Source of the DNA: Methylovulum sp. | GTDB taxonomy: Bacteria; Pseudomonadota; Gammaproteobacteria; Methylococcales; Methylomonadaceae | Assembly (NCBI GenBank): GCA_028712695.1 | Contig: JAQTQZ010000004.1 | Coordinates: 62,001-126,000, forward strand | Length of the DNA: 64,000 nucleotides | Direction of reading: 5' to 3' | In this document: one piece after another, positions 28,348 to 37,429 of the stretch | How positions within the stretch are numbered: the first letter of the stretch is position 1 | Layout: each line of letters starts with the position of its first letter | Made by a program: the position numbers and the translations under genes | The notes under the pieces: model-generated | Databases searched by the model: none | Seen by the model: only the letters and a program-made list of their open reading frames with translations | What the model was told of the DNA's origin: nothing

Positions 28348-29687
28348 AAAAACCTTTAATTTTAATTGTGGATGACGAACCTGACATCCGAGAACTGCTG
28401 GAAATCACCTTCAACCGAATGGCCATTGGGACTTGCAGCGCTGACAACCTACAAAATGCCAAGTTATTATTAAACGAAAAAACTTTTGACCTTTGTCTGA
28501 CAGATATGCGCCTACCTGATGGTAATGGTCTGGAACTCGTTGATTATATACAGCTTATGACCAACCCCATCCCAGTTGCTGTCATTACGGCCCATGGCAA
28601 TATGGACACTGCAATTTTGGCTATGAAAAAGGGGGCCTTTGATTTCATCTCAAAACCTGTCGATTTAACGGTGCTCAGACAACTTATTTGCAACGCGCTC
28701 AAGATTGCCGAGACTGCAAATACAAAAGAACGGCGCATGCGGCAAATACTTCTGGGCGAATCCAGTGTTATGAGGGAGATACGCTCAAAAATCGACAAGC
28801 TCGCACGCAGCCAAGCACCTGTTTACATTAGCGGCGAATCCGGGTCAGGCAAAGAATTGGTCGCCCGCCTCATCCATCAGCAAGGGCCCCGTAGCGACCA
28901 ACCTTTTATAGCCATAAACTGCGGTGCTATCCCTCACGAGCTGATGGAAAGTGAATTTTTTGGCCATAAAAAAGGCAGTTTTACCGGTGCGGTCACTGAT
29001 AAAAAGGGCTTATTTCAAGCGGCTGATGGCGGCACTTTATTTCTTGATGAAGTCGCCGATTTGCCACAGCCGTTGCAAGTGAAATTGTTACGGGCAATCC
29101 AAGAAAAAAAAATCCGGCCAGTTGGCGAAGCCCAAGAAATTCCCGTTAACATCCGGCTGCTAAGCGCCACCCACAAAAATCTTGCTGAAATGGTACAAAA
29201 CGGCAGTTTTAGGCAGGATTTATTTTACCGGATTAATGTGATTGACCTTAATATCCCGGCATTGCGTGAACGCAGTTCTGATATCCCTTTACTTACCCAA
29301 CACATTTTGACCCGCTTAACCGAAGCCAATGACATCGCGCCGCCAAAGCTATCAAACCAAACCATCGCTGCGCTACAACAATACCCTTTTCCTGGTAATG
29401 TACGTGAGCTTGAAAATATCTTAGAAAGGGCTTTAGCACTATATGATGGCAACAGCATAGAAGTTGATGATTTGAATCTGCCGCTACTGACAAATCAGGC
29501 CACAGATTCTGGCGGCTATAATCCGGCAATGGGTGCTTTAGAAGATTATCTCGAAGAAATTGAAAGAACAGCCATTGCTAATGCCTTGGAAGACAATAAA
29601 TGGAACAAAACAGCCGCAGCCAAACAACTAGGGCTGTCTTTTAGGTCATTCCGTTACCGCTTGAAAAAGCTTAATATCGAAGATTGA
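28344..29687 (+). CDS. pilR: Sigma-54-dependent response regulator PilR-like
   Basis: This 447-residue NtrC-family activator has a receiver domain with acidic pocket D10/D11 and phosphoacceptor D54 in LTDMRLPDG. The AAA+ domain has Walker A GESGSGKE, the sigma-54 contact loop GSFTGA (a GAFTGA variant) and Walker B GGTLFLDEVADL. A Fis-type helix-turn-helix ends the protein (NKTAAAKQLGLSFRSFRYRL). The start at 28344 makes an ATGA overlap with pilS; an upstream in-frame start at 28296 is unlikely. It should activate sigma-54 promoters, classically pilA. Confidence 0.9.
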   Translation: MKKPLILIVDDEPDIRELLEITFNRMAIGTCSADNLQNAKLLLNEKTFDLCLTDMRLPDGNGLELVDYIQLMTNPIPVAVITAHGNMDTAILAMKKGAFDFISKPVDLTVLRQLICNALKIAETANTKERRMRQILLGESSVMREIRSKIDKLARSQAPVYISGESGSGKELVARLIHQQGPRSDQPFIAINCGAIPHELMESEFFGHKKGSFTGAVTDKKGLFQAADGGTLFLDEVADLPQPLQVKLLRAIQEKKIRPVGEAQEIPVNIRLLSATHKNLAEMVQNGSFRQDLFYRINVIDLNIPALRERSSDIPLLTQHILTRLTEANDIAPPKLSNQTIAALQQYPFPGNVRELENILERALALYDGNSIEVDDLNLPLLTNQATDSGGYNPAMGALEDYLEEIERTAIANALEDNKWNKTAAAKQLGLSFRSFRYRLKKLNIED

Positions 29688-29707
29688 CCTTTTCCATTGC
29701 CGATTAT

Positions 29708-30154
29708 TTAGGCACGGTATTTATCCAATACTTCAAACTTTATTAGCGCCTGCTTGATTGCCATCTCTGTTGGCTCATCCAACTCATTATTTTTATAGAC
29801 TTTTTCAAGCAGGCCTTCAGCCACTAACGCTTCTTTTATCCAGCGTTTAACAAACCGATAGTTATTGGCGATTTTAGTCACTTCACCGGTTTTTGGATCC
29901 CGCACAGTGCCTTTAGGGTTCGTTACGGTTATCGGCTGCCCGGCAACCTTAACCACCTCAGCAGGAATTGCCCCGGCTAACGGCTCTTTATCGGCACTTT
30001 GCGGTTTTTTTGGTGTTGCCTCATCGGCAACCGCTTGCGTTACAGGCGCAATTTTAGGCTTTGTAACTTTAATCGTGGGTTGTTGCCCACCAGCAATCTC
30101 ATAAACGACATACGCAACAAAAATAGTCGTTAATATAAACAGTATCTCGGTCAT
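29708..30154 (-). CDS. Membrane-anchored protein of unknown function
   Basis: This protein of about 148 residues has one N-terminal transmembrane helix (EILFILTTIFVAYVVYEIA). A lysine/proline/alanine-rich linker of about 60 residues follows. A folded C-terminal segment of about 60 residues starts around VKVAGQPITVTNPKGTVRDPKTGEVTK and includes NYRFVKRWIKEALVAEGLLEKVY. No known domain was recognised. ATG at 30154 is preferred to a GTG three codons earlier. It converges on pilR with 20 bases between stops. Confidence 0.6.
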   Translation of the reverse strand: MTEILFILTTIFVAYVVYEIAGGQQPTIKVTKPKIAPVTQAVADEATPKKPQSADKEPLAGAIPAEVVKVAGQPITVTNPKGTVRDPKTGEVTKIANNYRFVKRWIKEALVAEGLLEKVYKNNELDEPTEMAIKQALIKFEVLDKYRA

Positions 30155-30237
30155 AACCGCCACCCTAGCCCATCAATTATAATTATTATCACCACAGAAC
30201 CCCGTTCCGCGCGTCAGTGTAGCAACACAAATTGCCA

Positions 30238-30341
30238 AGAAGCTGTTTAAAAACACCTAAAAACCTCATGCGCACCTTAGATTTTTCGCGCATTTTTATT
30301 TTTCGGCCCCATCAAGCCCGCAATGTTTTTAAACAGCTTCT
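30238..30341. repeat. MITE-like element with 18-bp perfect terminal inverted repeats
   Basis: The arm AGAAGCTGTTTAAAAACA (30238-30255) is repeated exactly in inverse orientation at 30324-30341. The arms enclose 68 bases with no coding capacity, rich in T-runs. The 104-base size and perfect ends resemble a non-autonomous transposon remnant. No target duplication is obvious, and no second copy was noticed in the window. Confidence 0.55.
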
Positions 30342-30762
30342 AAGTTCCGAATATACCAGAAGCCAGCGTTCTAGGGAATCGCCGGATAAATCGAGGCCTT
30401 CATATCTGCGCGTGCATCTAACTACCGGGAGTGCCAATCTGTCATTCAGTTGCAATACAAAATTTATAACCTCATTTGTTGGCCCAGCTACGCACACTAA
30501 AGAAACAGCAAAAACCCGCCAACCTTACCATCTGTGTAAGTATAGTTTTTAGCTTGGTAGCTTTTATCTGGCTTAATAAGGCTATCAAAAGGACGCACCA
30601 TCTGTCAGCCGTTTTGATGTTTTGTTTTTTATCAAAATTCGGTGGCAGACAGCAGCCCTTACCATAACCTTATTATTTGAATTTTAAGAAATATTATCTT
30701 TAAAACCCTAAAACTGGAAGTCTCTCTAATAACAGATTTGTACTTAAATGGCTATACTACAA

Positions 30763-30778
30763 TGGCTGGGTTGATGCT
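30763..30778 (+). promoter_or_regulatory. Sigma-54-like promoter element
   Basis: TGGCTGGGTTGATGCT has the GG-N10-GC spacing of -24/-12 promoters, with TGGC and TGCT conserved and one deviation in the -12 TTGC. It lies about 175 bases before the secreted-protein gene, and a sigma-54 activator (pilR) is 1 kb away. A match this short can occur by chance. Confidence 0.25.
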
Positions 30779-30952
30779 CAGCATGACGGGTTACCTTACA
30801 TTCTACAGCTATGTACAACCATACCTATCATTGGGATATAGGATCCCCGAGCTTATGTGCTGAACAGCCGGGGATGAAGGATGAAATATTACTGGGCATG
30901 TAATTATTTACAAAGCTCTTATATAAATTTATAACTACCACTAGGTATTACA

Positions 30953-31807
30953 ATGAAAAAACACATAAAAAACAAATCATTAACTAAAACATGTTTAGTG
31001 CTGGCCGGAATGTTTTCAATTTCCTTAGCTATAGCAAATCAAGATGTTAAAAAATATAACCCACCAAGCCAACCACTCAAAGTTAACCAGACTGAAGCTT
31101 ATGCTCCACATGGCTTATCCGCTTTAACTTTTCATATGAATTTTGCCTGTGTCCACAGTGCTTCCAGCGATCTTGACTATAACGGCAAAATTGCCGCAAT
31201 AGATCCCGCTGAATATCAAACGCCCATTTGTTCTTTCGGCCCAGTGGAGACGAATGTAACTGGAGCCCCTCTAGTCGGTGATGATGATAGGGATTCTGTT
31301 AGCCTAATTGTCCCTTGGTTCGATTCAGACCATGATAACGAGGGGCATGGAATTACTTCAACTCAAGTCAATGAGTTAATACGAATGTTTGGTTATGTGC
31401 CCGATGCTTATGAACAATTATCCCCCCCAGGCATACCTGTCCAATGTCCGGAACCTGGTTTGCCCCGAACAAAAAGGCAGGGTGAATTCGGCACTTGCAC
31501 TATGCAGAACACCTCGTTTGATGTTGGGCCAGGGATGGTAAAATTAGGTCTTTTAGCGCCAAATAGCCGATTTGTAACCTCCACTCCTAATCGCAGCCTT
31601 ATCATCAATGCCGACAATTTAAAGCCTAAGTGGAGGCAAATTAAAGCTACTATGGTAATCGACTCTAGCGAATGGCCTGATGCCGAAGGAACTAAAGGCA
31701 TAACAACGGTACAAGGCATAAGGGATTGTCAAGCGCGTGGACATTGCGCACCTAACCTTCCTACGAATATATTTTTATATTTCAGTGCTAAAGCTTTTAA
31801 AAATTGA
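30953..31807 (+). CDS. Secreted protein of unknown function, six cysteines
   Basis: The 284-residue product has a Sec signal peptide (K-rich start, CLVLAGMFSISLAIA, cleavage probably after AIA before NQ). The mature part has six cysteines (FACVHS, PICSFG, VQCPEP, GTCTMQ and a RDCQARGHC pair), enough for three disulfides. It also has an acidic WFDSDHDNEGHG segment that could bind calcium. No transmembrane anchor or known domain was recognised. The gene is AT-rich relative to its neighbours and stands alone, preceded by a long non-coding gap, which suggests an acquired accessory gene. Confidence 0.65.
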   Translation: MKKHIKNKSLTKTCLVLAGMFSISLAIANQDVKKYNPPSQPLKVNQTEAYAPHGLSALTFHMNFACVHSASSDLDYNGKIAAIDPAEYQTPICSFGPVETNVTGAPLVGDDDRDSVSLIVPWFDSDHDNEGHGITSTQVNELIRMFGYVPDAYEQLSPPGIPVQCPEPGLPRTKRQGEFGTCTMQNTSFDVGPGMVKLGLLAPNSRFVTSTPNRSLIINADNLKPKWRQIKATMVIDSSEWPDAEGTKGITTVQGIRDCQARGHCAPNLPTNIFLYFSAKAFKN

Positions 31808-32045
31808 TAAAAGAGAGGATTCTAATATTGGGCTACGTTTATTATGCAAATCACTTTATAGCCGCGATATTTGGCTTTTAATTTAGGAACATACATGACA
31901 TAACTTCGACTCAAGAACCCCTGACCGTCGCCGCGCATGGGGATATTGCCGGCATTGTAGCCAGCACACACCTTATGCGCGCATGATTTGCCCCCGCCTG
32001 GGCTATTTATGCCCATGGGTAAAACACGTTCCAATAGGAGTTGAT

Positions 32046-32846
32046 ATGGGCATAATTACCGCCAATGAGCTTTCCAGTGCCAAGATGGACATGGGACACC
32101 TGACCACGCTCTACGCCGCGAATGGGCACCGCATTTTCTGGTTGGGGAATACCGACGAAACGGCCTTCCGCTGCAACACTTATCTGATCGTGGACCAGTA
32201 TGAGGCCATTCTGGTTGATCCCGGCAGCAAGCAGTATTTTTCCCAGGTCAAGCAACGGGTCGCGCAAATTATGCCGCCGGAAAAAATCAGCGGCATGGTG
32301 CTCTGCCATCAAGACCCCGACGTGGCTGCCTCCATGACCGACTGGCTAGCCGTCAATCCAAACATACAAGTGTTCACCACGCCGCGCACCCAAGTGTTGC
32401 TGCCGCATTATGGCCGCTCGGACTACCGGTATTACGATGTAGCTGAAAATCCGGTCTATGCCCTTCCTTCCGGAGCTAGCCTGAAATTCGTCGAAGCCCC
32501 GTTCCTGCATTTTCCTGGCGCTTTCGTGACCTACGACACCCAGGCGCGCTACCTGTTTTCCGGTGACATCTGGGCGGCGTTGGATATGGACTGGACGCTA
32601 ACGGTGAACTCATTCGAAGAGCACATCGAAAAGTTGAATCTGTTCCATCTGGACTACATGGCATCCAATCTCGCCGCCAGAGGCTTTGTCAGGCGCATCG
32701 AAAATTTGGCCATTGACGCCATCCTGCCCCAGCACGGCTCCATCATTGGGCCGCAGCATGTGGCGGACGCTCTTGATTATCTACGCAACTTACGCTGCGG
32801 CACCGACATCATTTATGCAGATATAGAAAGTAATCATGGCGGATGA
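32046..32846 (+). CDS. Metallo-beta-lactamase-fold protein, ODP/FprA-like diiron type
   Basis: This 266-residue cytoplasmic protein has the MBL fold in the flavodiiron/ODP style. The usual HxHxDH motif is replaced by CHQDPDVAAS. LVDPGSKQYF precedes it, LHFPGAFVTYD and YLFSGDIWA follow, and ILPQHGSIIG closes the site. ODP proteins have this diiron core without the flavodoxin domain and act as oxygen or iron sensors. An AGGAG ribosome site precedes the ATG. The gene overlaps the following PAS-GGDEF-EAL gene by 11 bases, which strongly suggests that the pair works as a sensor and c-di-GMP output module. Confidence 0.75.
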   Translation: MGIITANELSSAKMDMGHLTTLYAANGHRIFWLGNTDETAFRCNTYLIVDQYEAILVDPGSKQYFSQVKQRVAQIMPPEKISGMVLCHQDPDVAASMTDWLAVNPNIQVFTTPRTQVLLPHYGRSDYRYYDVAENPVYALPSGASLKFVEAPFLHFPGAFVTYDTQARYLFSGDIWAALDMDWTLTVNSFEEHIEKLNLFHLDYMASNLAARGFVRRIENLAIDAILPQHGSIIGPQHVADALDYLRNLRCGTDIIYADIESNHGG

Positions 32847-35800
32847 CATCCCACTTGACAGCCAGCAAAAAATCGAGGCTCTTGAACGCAAGAACAAGCT
32901 GTTGACGGAAGGACTGCATCAGGCGGAACGGCTGCGGCAGATATTTGACCGGACGGCGCAAGAACTGAAAGCAGCCAAGCTGTTGCTGATGCAGCAGGAC
33001 GAGTCGCTCAAAAAAGATATTGCCGGGCGTGAGCGGATAGAAATCGCATTGCGTGAATCGCATCAACAAATGTATTCATTGCTCAATTCGATGGCCGAAG
33101 GCGCTTATGGGATCGATACCGAAGGCTGTTGCAAGTTTGTGAACCGGTCTTTTTTAAGGATTTTGGGCTATGACAATGCAAACGAAATCATCGGCAAGTC
33201 TACTCATGAGCTTATTCACCATTCACACCCCGGCGGCAGTCCCTATCCCGCCTCGGAATGCCGGATGTATGCCGCGTATCGCCGTAATATGGAAGTCCAT
33301 GTTGAAGATGAAGTGTTTTGGCGTAAAGACGGCGTTGCCATTCCGGTGGAATACTGGTCGCAACCTATCATTATCGACGGTGTGCTGACCGGTGCAATTG
33401 CCACTTTCGTCGATATTAGTGAACGCAAAAAAGCCGAAGAAGCCGCCCAATTAGCCTCCCAATACGCCCGCAGCCTGATTGAAGCCAGCCTAGACCCTTT
33501 GGTGACAATCAACGCGGATGGTAAAATCACCGACGTCAACACCGCCACGGAGCAGGTGACGGGGATGGCAAGAGATGACTTGATAGGCAGCGATTTTACC
33601 AACTATTTCACCGATCCCGAACAAGCGCGTGCGGGCTATCAGAAGGTATTCTCCCAAGGTTTGGTGACCGATTATCCGTTGGCCATTCGCCATAAATCGG
33701 GCAAAATCATCGACGTCCTCTATAACGCCACTGTGTACCGTGACATCAAAGGCAAGGTGGTGCTCGGCGTGTTCGCCGCAGCGCGGGACATTACCGAACG
33801 TAAGCGGATCGAAGCCCAGCTTGCCGACAGTGAATCCCATCTGCGCACCATCATCGAGAACGAACCTGAATGTATCAAGATTGTTGATGCCAATGGGCGG
33901 CTGGTGCAGATGAACCCCGCAGGACTGCGGATGATCGAGGCAGACAGCGAAGAGCAGGTGGTTGGGCGCTCAGTAATTGAGGTAATCGCTCCCGAATATC
34001 GCGCCGCCTATGCCAAATTGCACAAACGCGTGCTGGCCGGCGAATCCATGCAGTTGGAATATGAAGCCATAGGACTCAAGGGCGGTCGCCGCTGGCTGGA
34101 AACCCATGCCGTACCCATGAAAGAGGCCAATGGCAACATCGTGCACCTCGCCGTCACCCGCGACATTAGCAAACGCAAGGAAGCCGAACGTCAGCTCCGC
34201 ATTGCCGCCACGGTCTTTGAAACCCAGGAAGGCATGATGGTCACCGATGCTGACAACAACATCCTGGCGGTAAACAAGGCGTTTACTGACATGACCGGTT
34301 ACCCGGTGGACGAAGTGATCGGCCAGAACCCGCGCCTGTTGCAATCAGGCCATCAGACTCCAAATTTTTATGTCGCGCTATGGGAGAGCATCGTCAATAC
34401 CGGCGCATGGGAAGGGGAAATCTGGAACCGGCGCAAAAATGGCGACTGTTATCCCGAATATCTCACCATCACCGCCGTGAAAAATCCCAATGGCATCGTG
34501 ACCCATTATGTTGGCACCCATACGGATATTACGCTGAAAAAAGCGGCGGATGAAAAAATCGAGCGCCTGGCATTCTATGATCCGCTCACCCGGCTACCTA
34601 ACCGGCGGCTGCTACAAGACCGCCTAAAATTGGCGCTTGCCACTAGCCAGCGCAATGGCTGGACAGGCGCACTGCTATTTATCGACTTGGATAATTTTAA
34701 AACCCTTAACGATACCTTAGGCCATGACATGGGGGACTTGCTGTTGCAGCAAGTTGCCGAGCGGCTGAGATCTTGCATCCGCGAAAGCGATACGGTGGCC
34801 CGGTTGGGTGGTGATGAATTCGTGGTGATGCTGAAAGATTTGAGCAAACAGCCTGTTGAAGCGGCAAACCAGGCTGAAGTCACTGGTAACAAAATTCTCA
34901 CTCTCCTCAACCAACCCTACAAGCTTGCCTCGCACGATTACATCAGCACACCCAGTATTGGCGCAGCTTTATTCTGCGGTCAGGAACGGACAGTGGACGA
35001 ACTGCTCAAAAATGCCGATATTGCGATGTATCAGGCCAAAACATCAGGCCGCAATGCCCTGCGCTTCTTCGATCCGCAGATGCAGAAAGCCATTGCCGCC
35101 CGATTTACACTGGAAGACGAGCTTCGTAAAGCGCTTGCAGGCCTGCAATTTGAGCTGTATTACCAACTTCAAGTCGACAGTAGCCATCGTGCATCGGGTG
35201 TGGAGGCATTGATCCGCTGGCGACATCCTGAGCGCGGCCTGCTGAGTCCTGCGGAATTTATTCCACTGGCGGAAGAAACCGGTCTGATCCTGCCCATTGG
35301 CCTATGGGTGCTGGAAACCGCGTGCGCCCAACTCAAGGCATGGCAACAGATGCCTTCGTCCCGCAACCTTGTGCTATCGCTCAATGTCAGCGCCAAACAG
35401 TTTTTCCAGGCCAATTTCGTGGCGCAAGTGCGGGCGGCCATCCAGTCCCATGGCATCGAACCGATGTTGCTCAAGTTGGAACTGACTGAAGAAATATTGA
35501 TAAAAAACATCGAAGACACCATCGCCACCATGCAGGCATTAAGAAATATCGGCGTCCAATTCTCGCTGGACAACTTCGGTACTGGCTATTCCTCCCTAAA
35601 ATACATCAAGAAACTGCCGTTGAATCAACTCAAGATTGATCCGTCATTCATCCATGATATTGCCGGTAACAGCAGCAATCTTGCGATTGTGCGCATCATC
35701 ATTGCGATGGCGGAAAGCCTGAACTTGAATGTCATTGCTGAGGGGGTGGAATCGGAAGAGCAACGGCAATTGCTCCTAGACAAGGGTTGTACGCACTATC

Positions 35801-35895
35801 AAGGCCATTTATTCAGCAAACCGCTGCCCATTGCCCAATTTGAGGCGCTACTGAAGCAGCGCGACAAAAACTTGGCAGTATCGCCAAAACACTAA
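32836..35895 (+). CDS. PAS-PAS-PAS-PAS-GGDEF-EAL c-di-GMP turnover protein
   Basis: This 1019-residue soluble regulator has an N-terminal coiled coil (about 10-60) and four PAS/PAC units (about 75-200, 205-330, 335-450, 450-575). The diguanylate cyclase domain has an intact GGDEF near residue 658 and an RESD inhibitory I-site five residues before it. The EAL domain has EAL near residue 790, LELTEE, KIDPSFI and AEGVE motifs. The DDFGTG motif reads D912-N913-FGTG, so one metal-binding aspartate is changed and phosphodiesterase activity may be reduced. It is coupled to the ODP-like gene and converges with the pigment operon. Confidence 0.9.
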   Translation: MADDIPLDSQQKIEALERKNKLLTEGLHQAERLRQIFDRTAQELKAAKLLLMQQDESLKKDIAGRERIEIALRESHQQMYSLLNSMAEGAYGIDTEGCCKFVNRSFLRILGYDNANEIIGKSTHELIHHSHPGGSPYPASECRMYAAYRRNMEVHVEDEVFWRKDGVAIPVEYWSQPIIIDGVLTGAIATFVDISERKKAEEAAQLASQYARSLIEASLDPLVTINADGKITDVNTATEQVTGMARDDLIGSDFTNYFTDPEQARAGYQKVFSQGLVTDYPLAIRHKSGKIIDVLYNATVYRDIKGKVVLGVFAAARDITERKRIEAQLADSESHLRTIIENEPECIKIVDANGRLVQMNPAGLRMIEADSEEQVVGRSVIEVIAPEYRAAYAKLHKRVLAGESMQLEYEAIGLKGGRRWLETHAVPMKEANGNIVHLAVTRDISKRKEAERQLRIAATVFETQEGMMVTDADNNILAVNKAFTDMTGYPVDEVIGQNPRLLQSGHQTPNFYVALWESIVNTGAWEGEIWNRRKNGDCYPEYLTITAVKNPNGIVTHYVGTHTDITLKKAADEKIERLAFYDPLTRLPNRRLLQDRLKLALATSQRNGWTGALLFIDLDNFKTLNDTLGHDMGDLLLQQVAERLRSCIRESDTVARLGGDEFVVMLKDLSKQPVEAANQAEVTGNKILTLLNQPYKLASHDYISTPSIGAALFCGQERTVDELLKNADIAMYQAKTSGRNALRFFDPQMQKAIAARFTLEDELRKALAGLQFELYYQLQVDSSHRASGVEALIRWRHPERGLLSPAEFIPLAEETGLILPIGLWVLETACAQLKAWQQMPSSRNLVLSLNVSAKQFFQANFVAQVRAAIQSHGIEPMLLKLELTEEILIKNIEDTIATMQALRNIGVQFSLDNFGTGYSSLKYIKKLPLNQLKIDPSFIHDIAGNSSNLAIVRIIIAMAESLNLNVIAEGVESEEQRQLLLDKGCTHYQGHLFSKPLPIAQFEALLKQRDKNLAVSPKH

Positions 35896-35905
35896 GCCTG
35901 CCGTA

Positions 35906-37429
35906 CTAAGCTTGGTTCCCTAATGCAACAGTTTCCCAAAAATCAGCCTGCTTTCTGATGCCCAACACTTTTTGTGCCGCCTGCACTCCCGACACACAAA
36001 CACCATAGATACCGCCGCCCGGTGAAGTCCAGTGACCGGCAAAATAGAGCCCCTCCACGGGCGACTGGTTCTGCAAACGCGCAGGCCCCACTTGGCCTGG
36101 CGAGACATCCCAACCATAGGCCGCGCCTTGATGATTTTTGGTATAACGCAAGAGTGTGGCCGGCGAGCCGCCTTCGACAAACAGCAAATGGTCTTCCAGG
36201 TTGGGGATATAGCGTCCGGCAATTTTTAGCATATCGTCCATATAGCCGGGCTTGGCCTGTGCCCACGATTCCACCGCCTGATAAGGCAACAAGGTTGTCA
36301 GCATCAACAGATGTTGGCCAGCAGGTGCCAGCGCCGGGTCAACCAAAGTCGGCGCGGTGATGCTAAGCCAAGTGATTTCCCCCTTGCGGGTACAGGCAAA
36401 GTTTTGGTTATGGTCAAAATCCTGATAGCAAAACGACTCATGCGCAATAGCCAACCCTGCCAAATCAATATCCGTGGCAATATAAACCACAAAGATGGAC
36501 AAGGAATGCTGCATTTTTTTTATTCTTTGGATATAACGGGGCGGAAAATAATGCTCCCCCACCAGTTCACAAACAGTGTGCCGGATGTCGGCATTGGAGA
36601 TGACCACAGGGGCTAACAGCGCTTGGCCTTTGACCTGGACACCCGCGACCTTGCCGTTATCAATAAGGATTTTTTCCACTGGCGACTTAAACAGGATTGC
36701 ACCGCCGTGTTGCCGGAAACCTTCAACCAAGGTGTTCGCCAATTGCTGGAACCCCCCCTTGCAGTAATAAGCGCCATCGACCATATAACCAATAAACATG
36801 GTGGACCAATACACAAACGACACCTGCGAGGGGGGCAAGCCCAGATAAGGCCAATTACTGGCGAACACGCCCAGCAGCTTGGGGTCTTTGATAAACTGCT
36901 TGGCAACCTCGCCCAACGTTGCCTTGCGGTATTTAAACAAGGCCGGCATCAATTGTTGCGCCTTGCCATAGTCCATCCCGACCATGGCTTCATCAGCGAT
37001 GGTGATTTCTTCCGCCACTTGCTGACAAAGCCGGGTCAACGCTTGCAAACCGGCCTGCTCGGCAGGGAACAACGGTGCCAACACCGCGACAAAAGCATCA
37101 ATCGATTGCGGCAACGCTACGTCGAGCCCCGGATAATACGCATGGCTGAACGGGTTGACATTGATAAACTCAATGGACTCTTCAACAGCCAAGGCCTGCA
37201 ATACTTTGTGGATAACCTGCCCCCCCCGGTACCCCTCGGCGCCACAGCCGCTGGTCAGATGCACACCGGAATCAAAATGGTATTTTTTCCGTTTGAAGCC
37301 ATGGGCATAACCCCCAGGCCGGTCGTGGCTTTCCAAAACCAAGACAGACTTCCCCGCTTTGGCCAGCAGGCCAGCGGCAGTCAATCCGCCGATGCCGCTG
37401 CCGATAACGATGACATCGTAATCCTTCAC
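35906..37429 (-). CDS. CrtI/phytoene-desaturase-like FAD oxidoreductase of the pigment operon
   Basis: This protein of about 507 residues has an N-terminal FAD dinucleotide-binding motif, DVIVIGSGIGGLTAAGLLAKAG, then LESHDRPGGYAHGFKRKKYHFDSG. The C-terminal flavin segment is SPVEGLYFAGHWTSPGGGIYGVCVSG. This is the arrangement of COG1233 carotenoid desaturases and related enzymes. GTG at 37429 is chosen because it overlaps the thioesterase stop as GTGA and gives the usual KDYDVIVIG start; ATGs 27 and 51 bases earlier would overlap more deeply. As last gene of the aryl-polyene-like operon it may oxidise or desaturate the polyene or its head group. The substrate is unknown. Confidence 0.82.
   Translation of the reverse strand: MKDYDVIVIGSGIGGLTAAGLLAKAGKSVLVLESHDRPGGYAHGFKRKKYHFDSGVHLTSGCGAEGYRGGQVIHKVLQALAVEESIEFINVNPFSHAYYPGLDVALPQSIDAFVAVLAPLFPAEQAGLQALTRLCQQVAEEITIADEAMVGMDYGKAQQLMPALFKYRKATLGEVAKQFIKDPKLLGVFASNWPYLGLPPSQVSFVYWSTMFIGYMVDGAYYCKGGFQQLANTLVEGFRQHGGAILFKSPVEKILIDNGKVAGVQVKGQALLAPVVISNADIRHTVCELVGEHYFPPRYIQRIKKMQHSLSIFVVYIATDIDLAGLAIAHESFCYQDFDHNQNFACTRKGEITWLSITAPTLVDPALAPAGQHLLMLTTLLPYQAVESWAQAKPGYMDDMLKIAGRYIPNLEDHLLFVEGGSPATLLRYTKNHQGAAYGWDVSPGQVGPARLQNQSPVEGLYFAGHWTSPGGGIYGVCVSGVQAAQKVLGIRKQADFWETVALGNQA

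Larger units (their letters stand above)
30164..30952. other. 789-bp AT-rich gap with repeat elements
   Basis: No credible gene was found. The gap holds the MITE-like inverted repeat at 30238-30341, listed separately. An imperfect hairpin lies at 30602-30652: CTGTCAGCC/GGCAGACAG outer arms with one mismatch, GTTTTGAT/ATCAAAAT inner arms, and a T-rich loop. A sigma-54-like box at 30763-30778 is also listed separately. Short open frames cross the repeat and lack ribosome sites. The last 100 bases should carry the promoter of the secreted-protein gene. Confidence 0.5.

Noticed and set aside
30232-30552. Plus-strand open frame of 106 codons
   Set aside because: It runs through the MITE-like repeat, has no ribosome site and its composition is not protein-like.
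30476-30667. Possible small protein with one transmembrane stretch
   Set aside because: The TTG start lacks a ribosome site, the frame ends inside a hairpin, and a hydrophobic stretch can arise by chance in AT-rich DNA.
31822-32034. Minus-strand open frame upstream of the ODP-like gene
   Set aside because: There is no recognisable domain, and it overlaps the leader and ribosome site of the ODP gene on the other strand.
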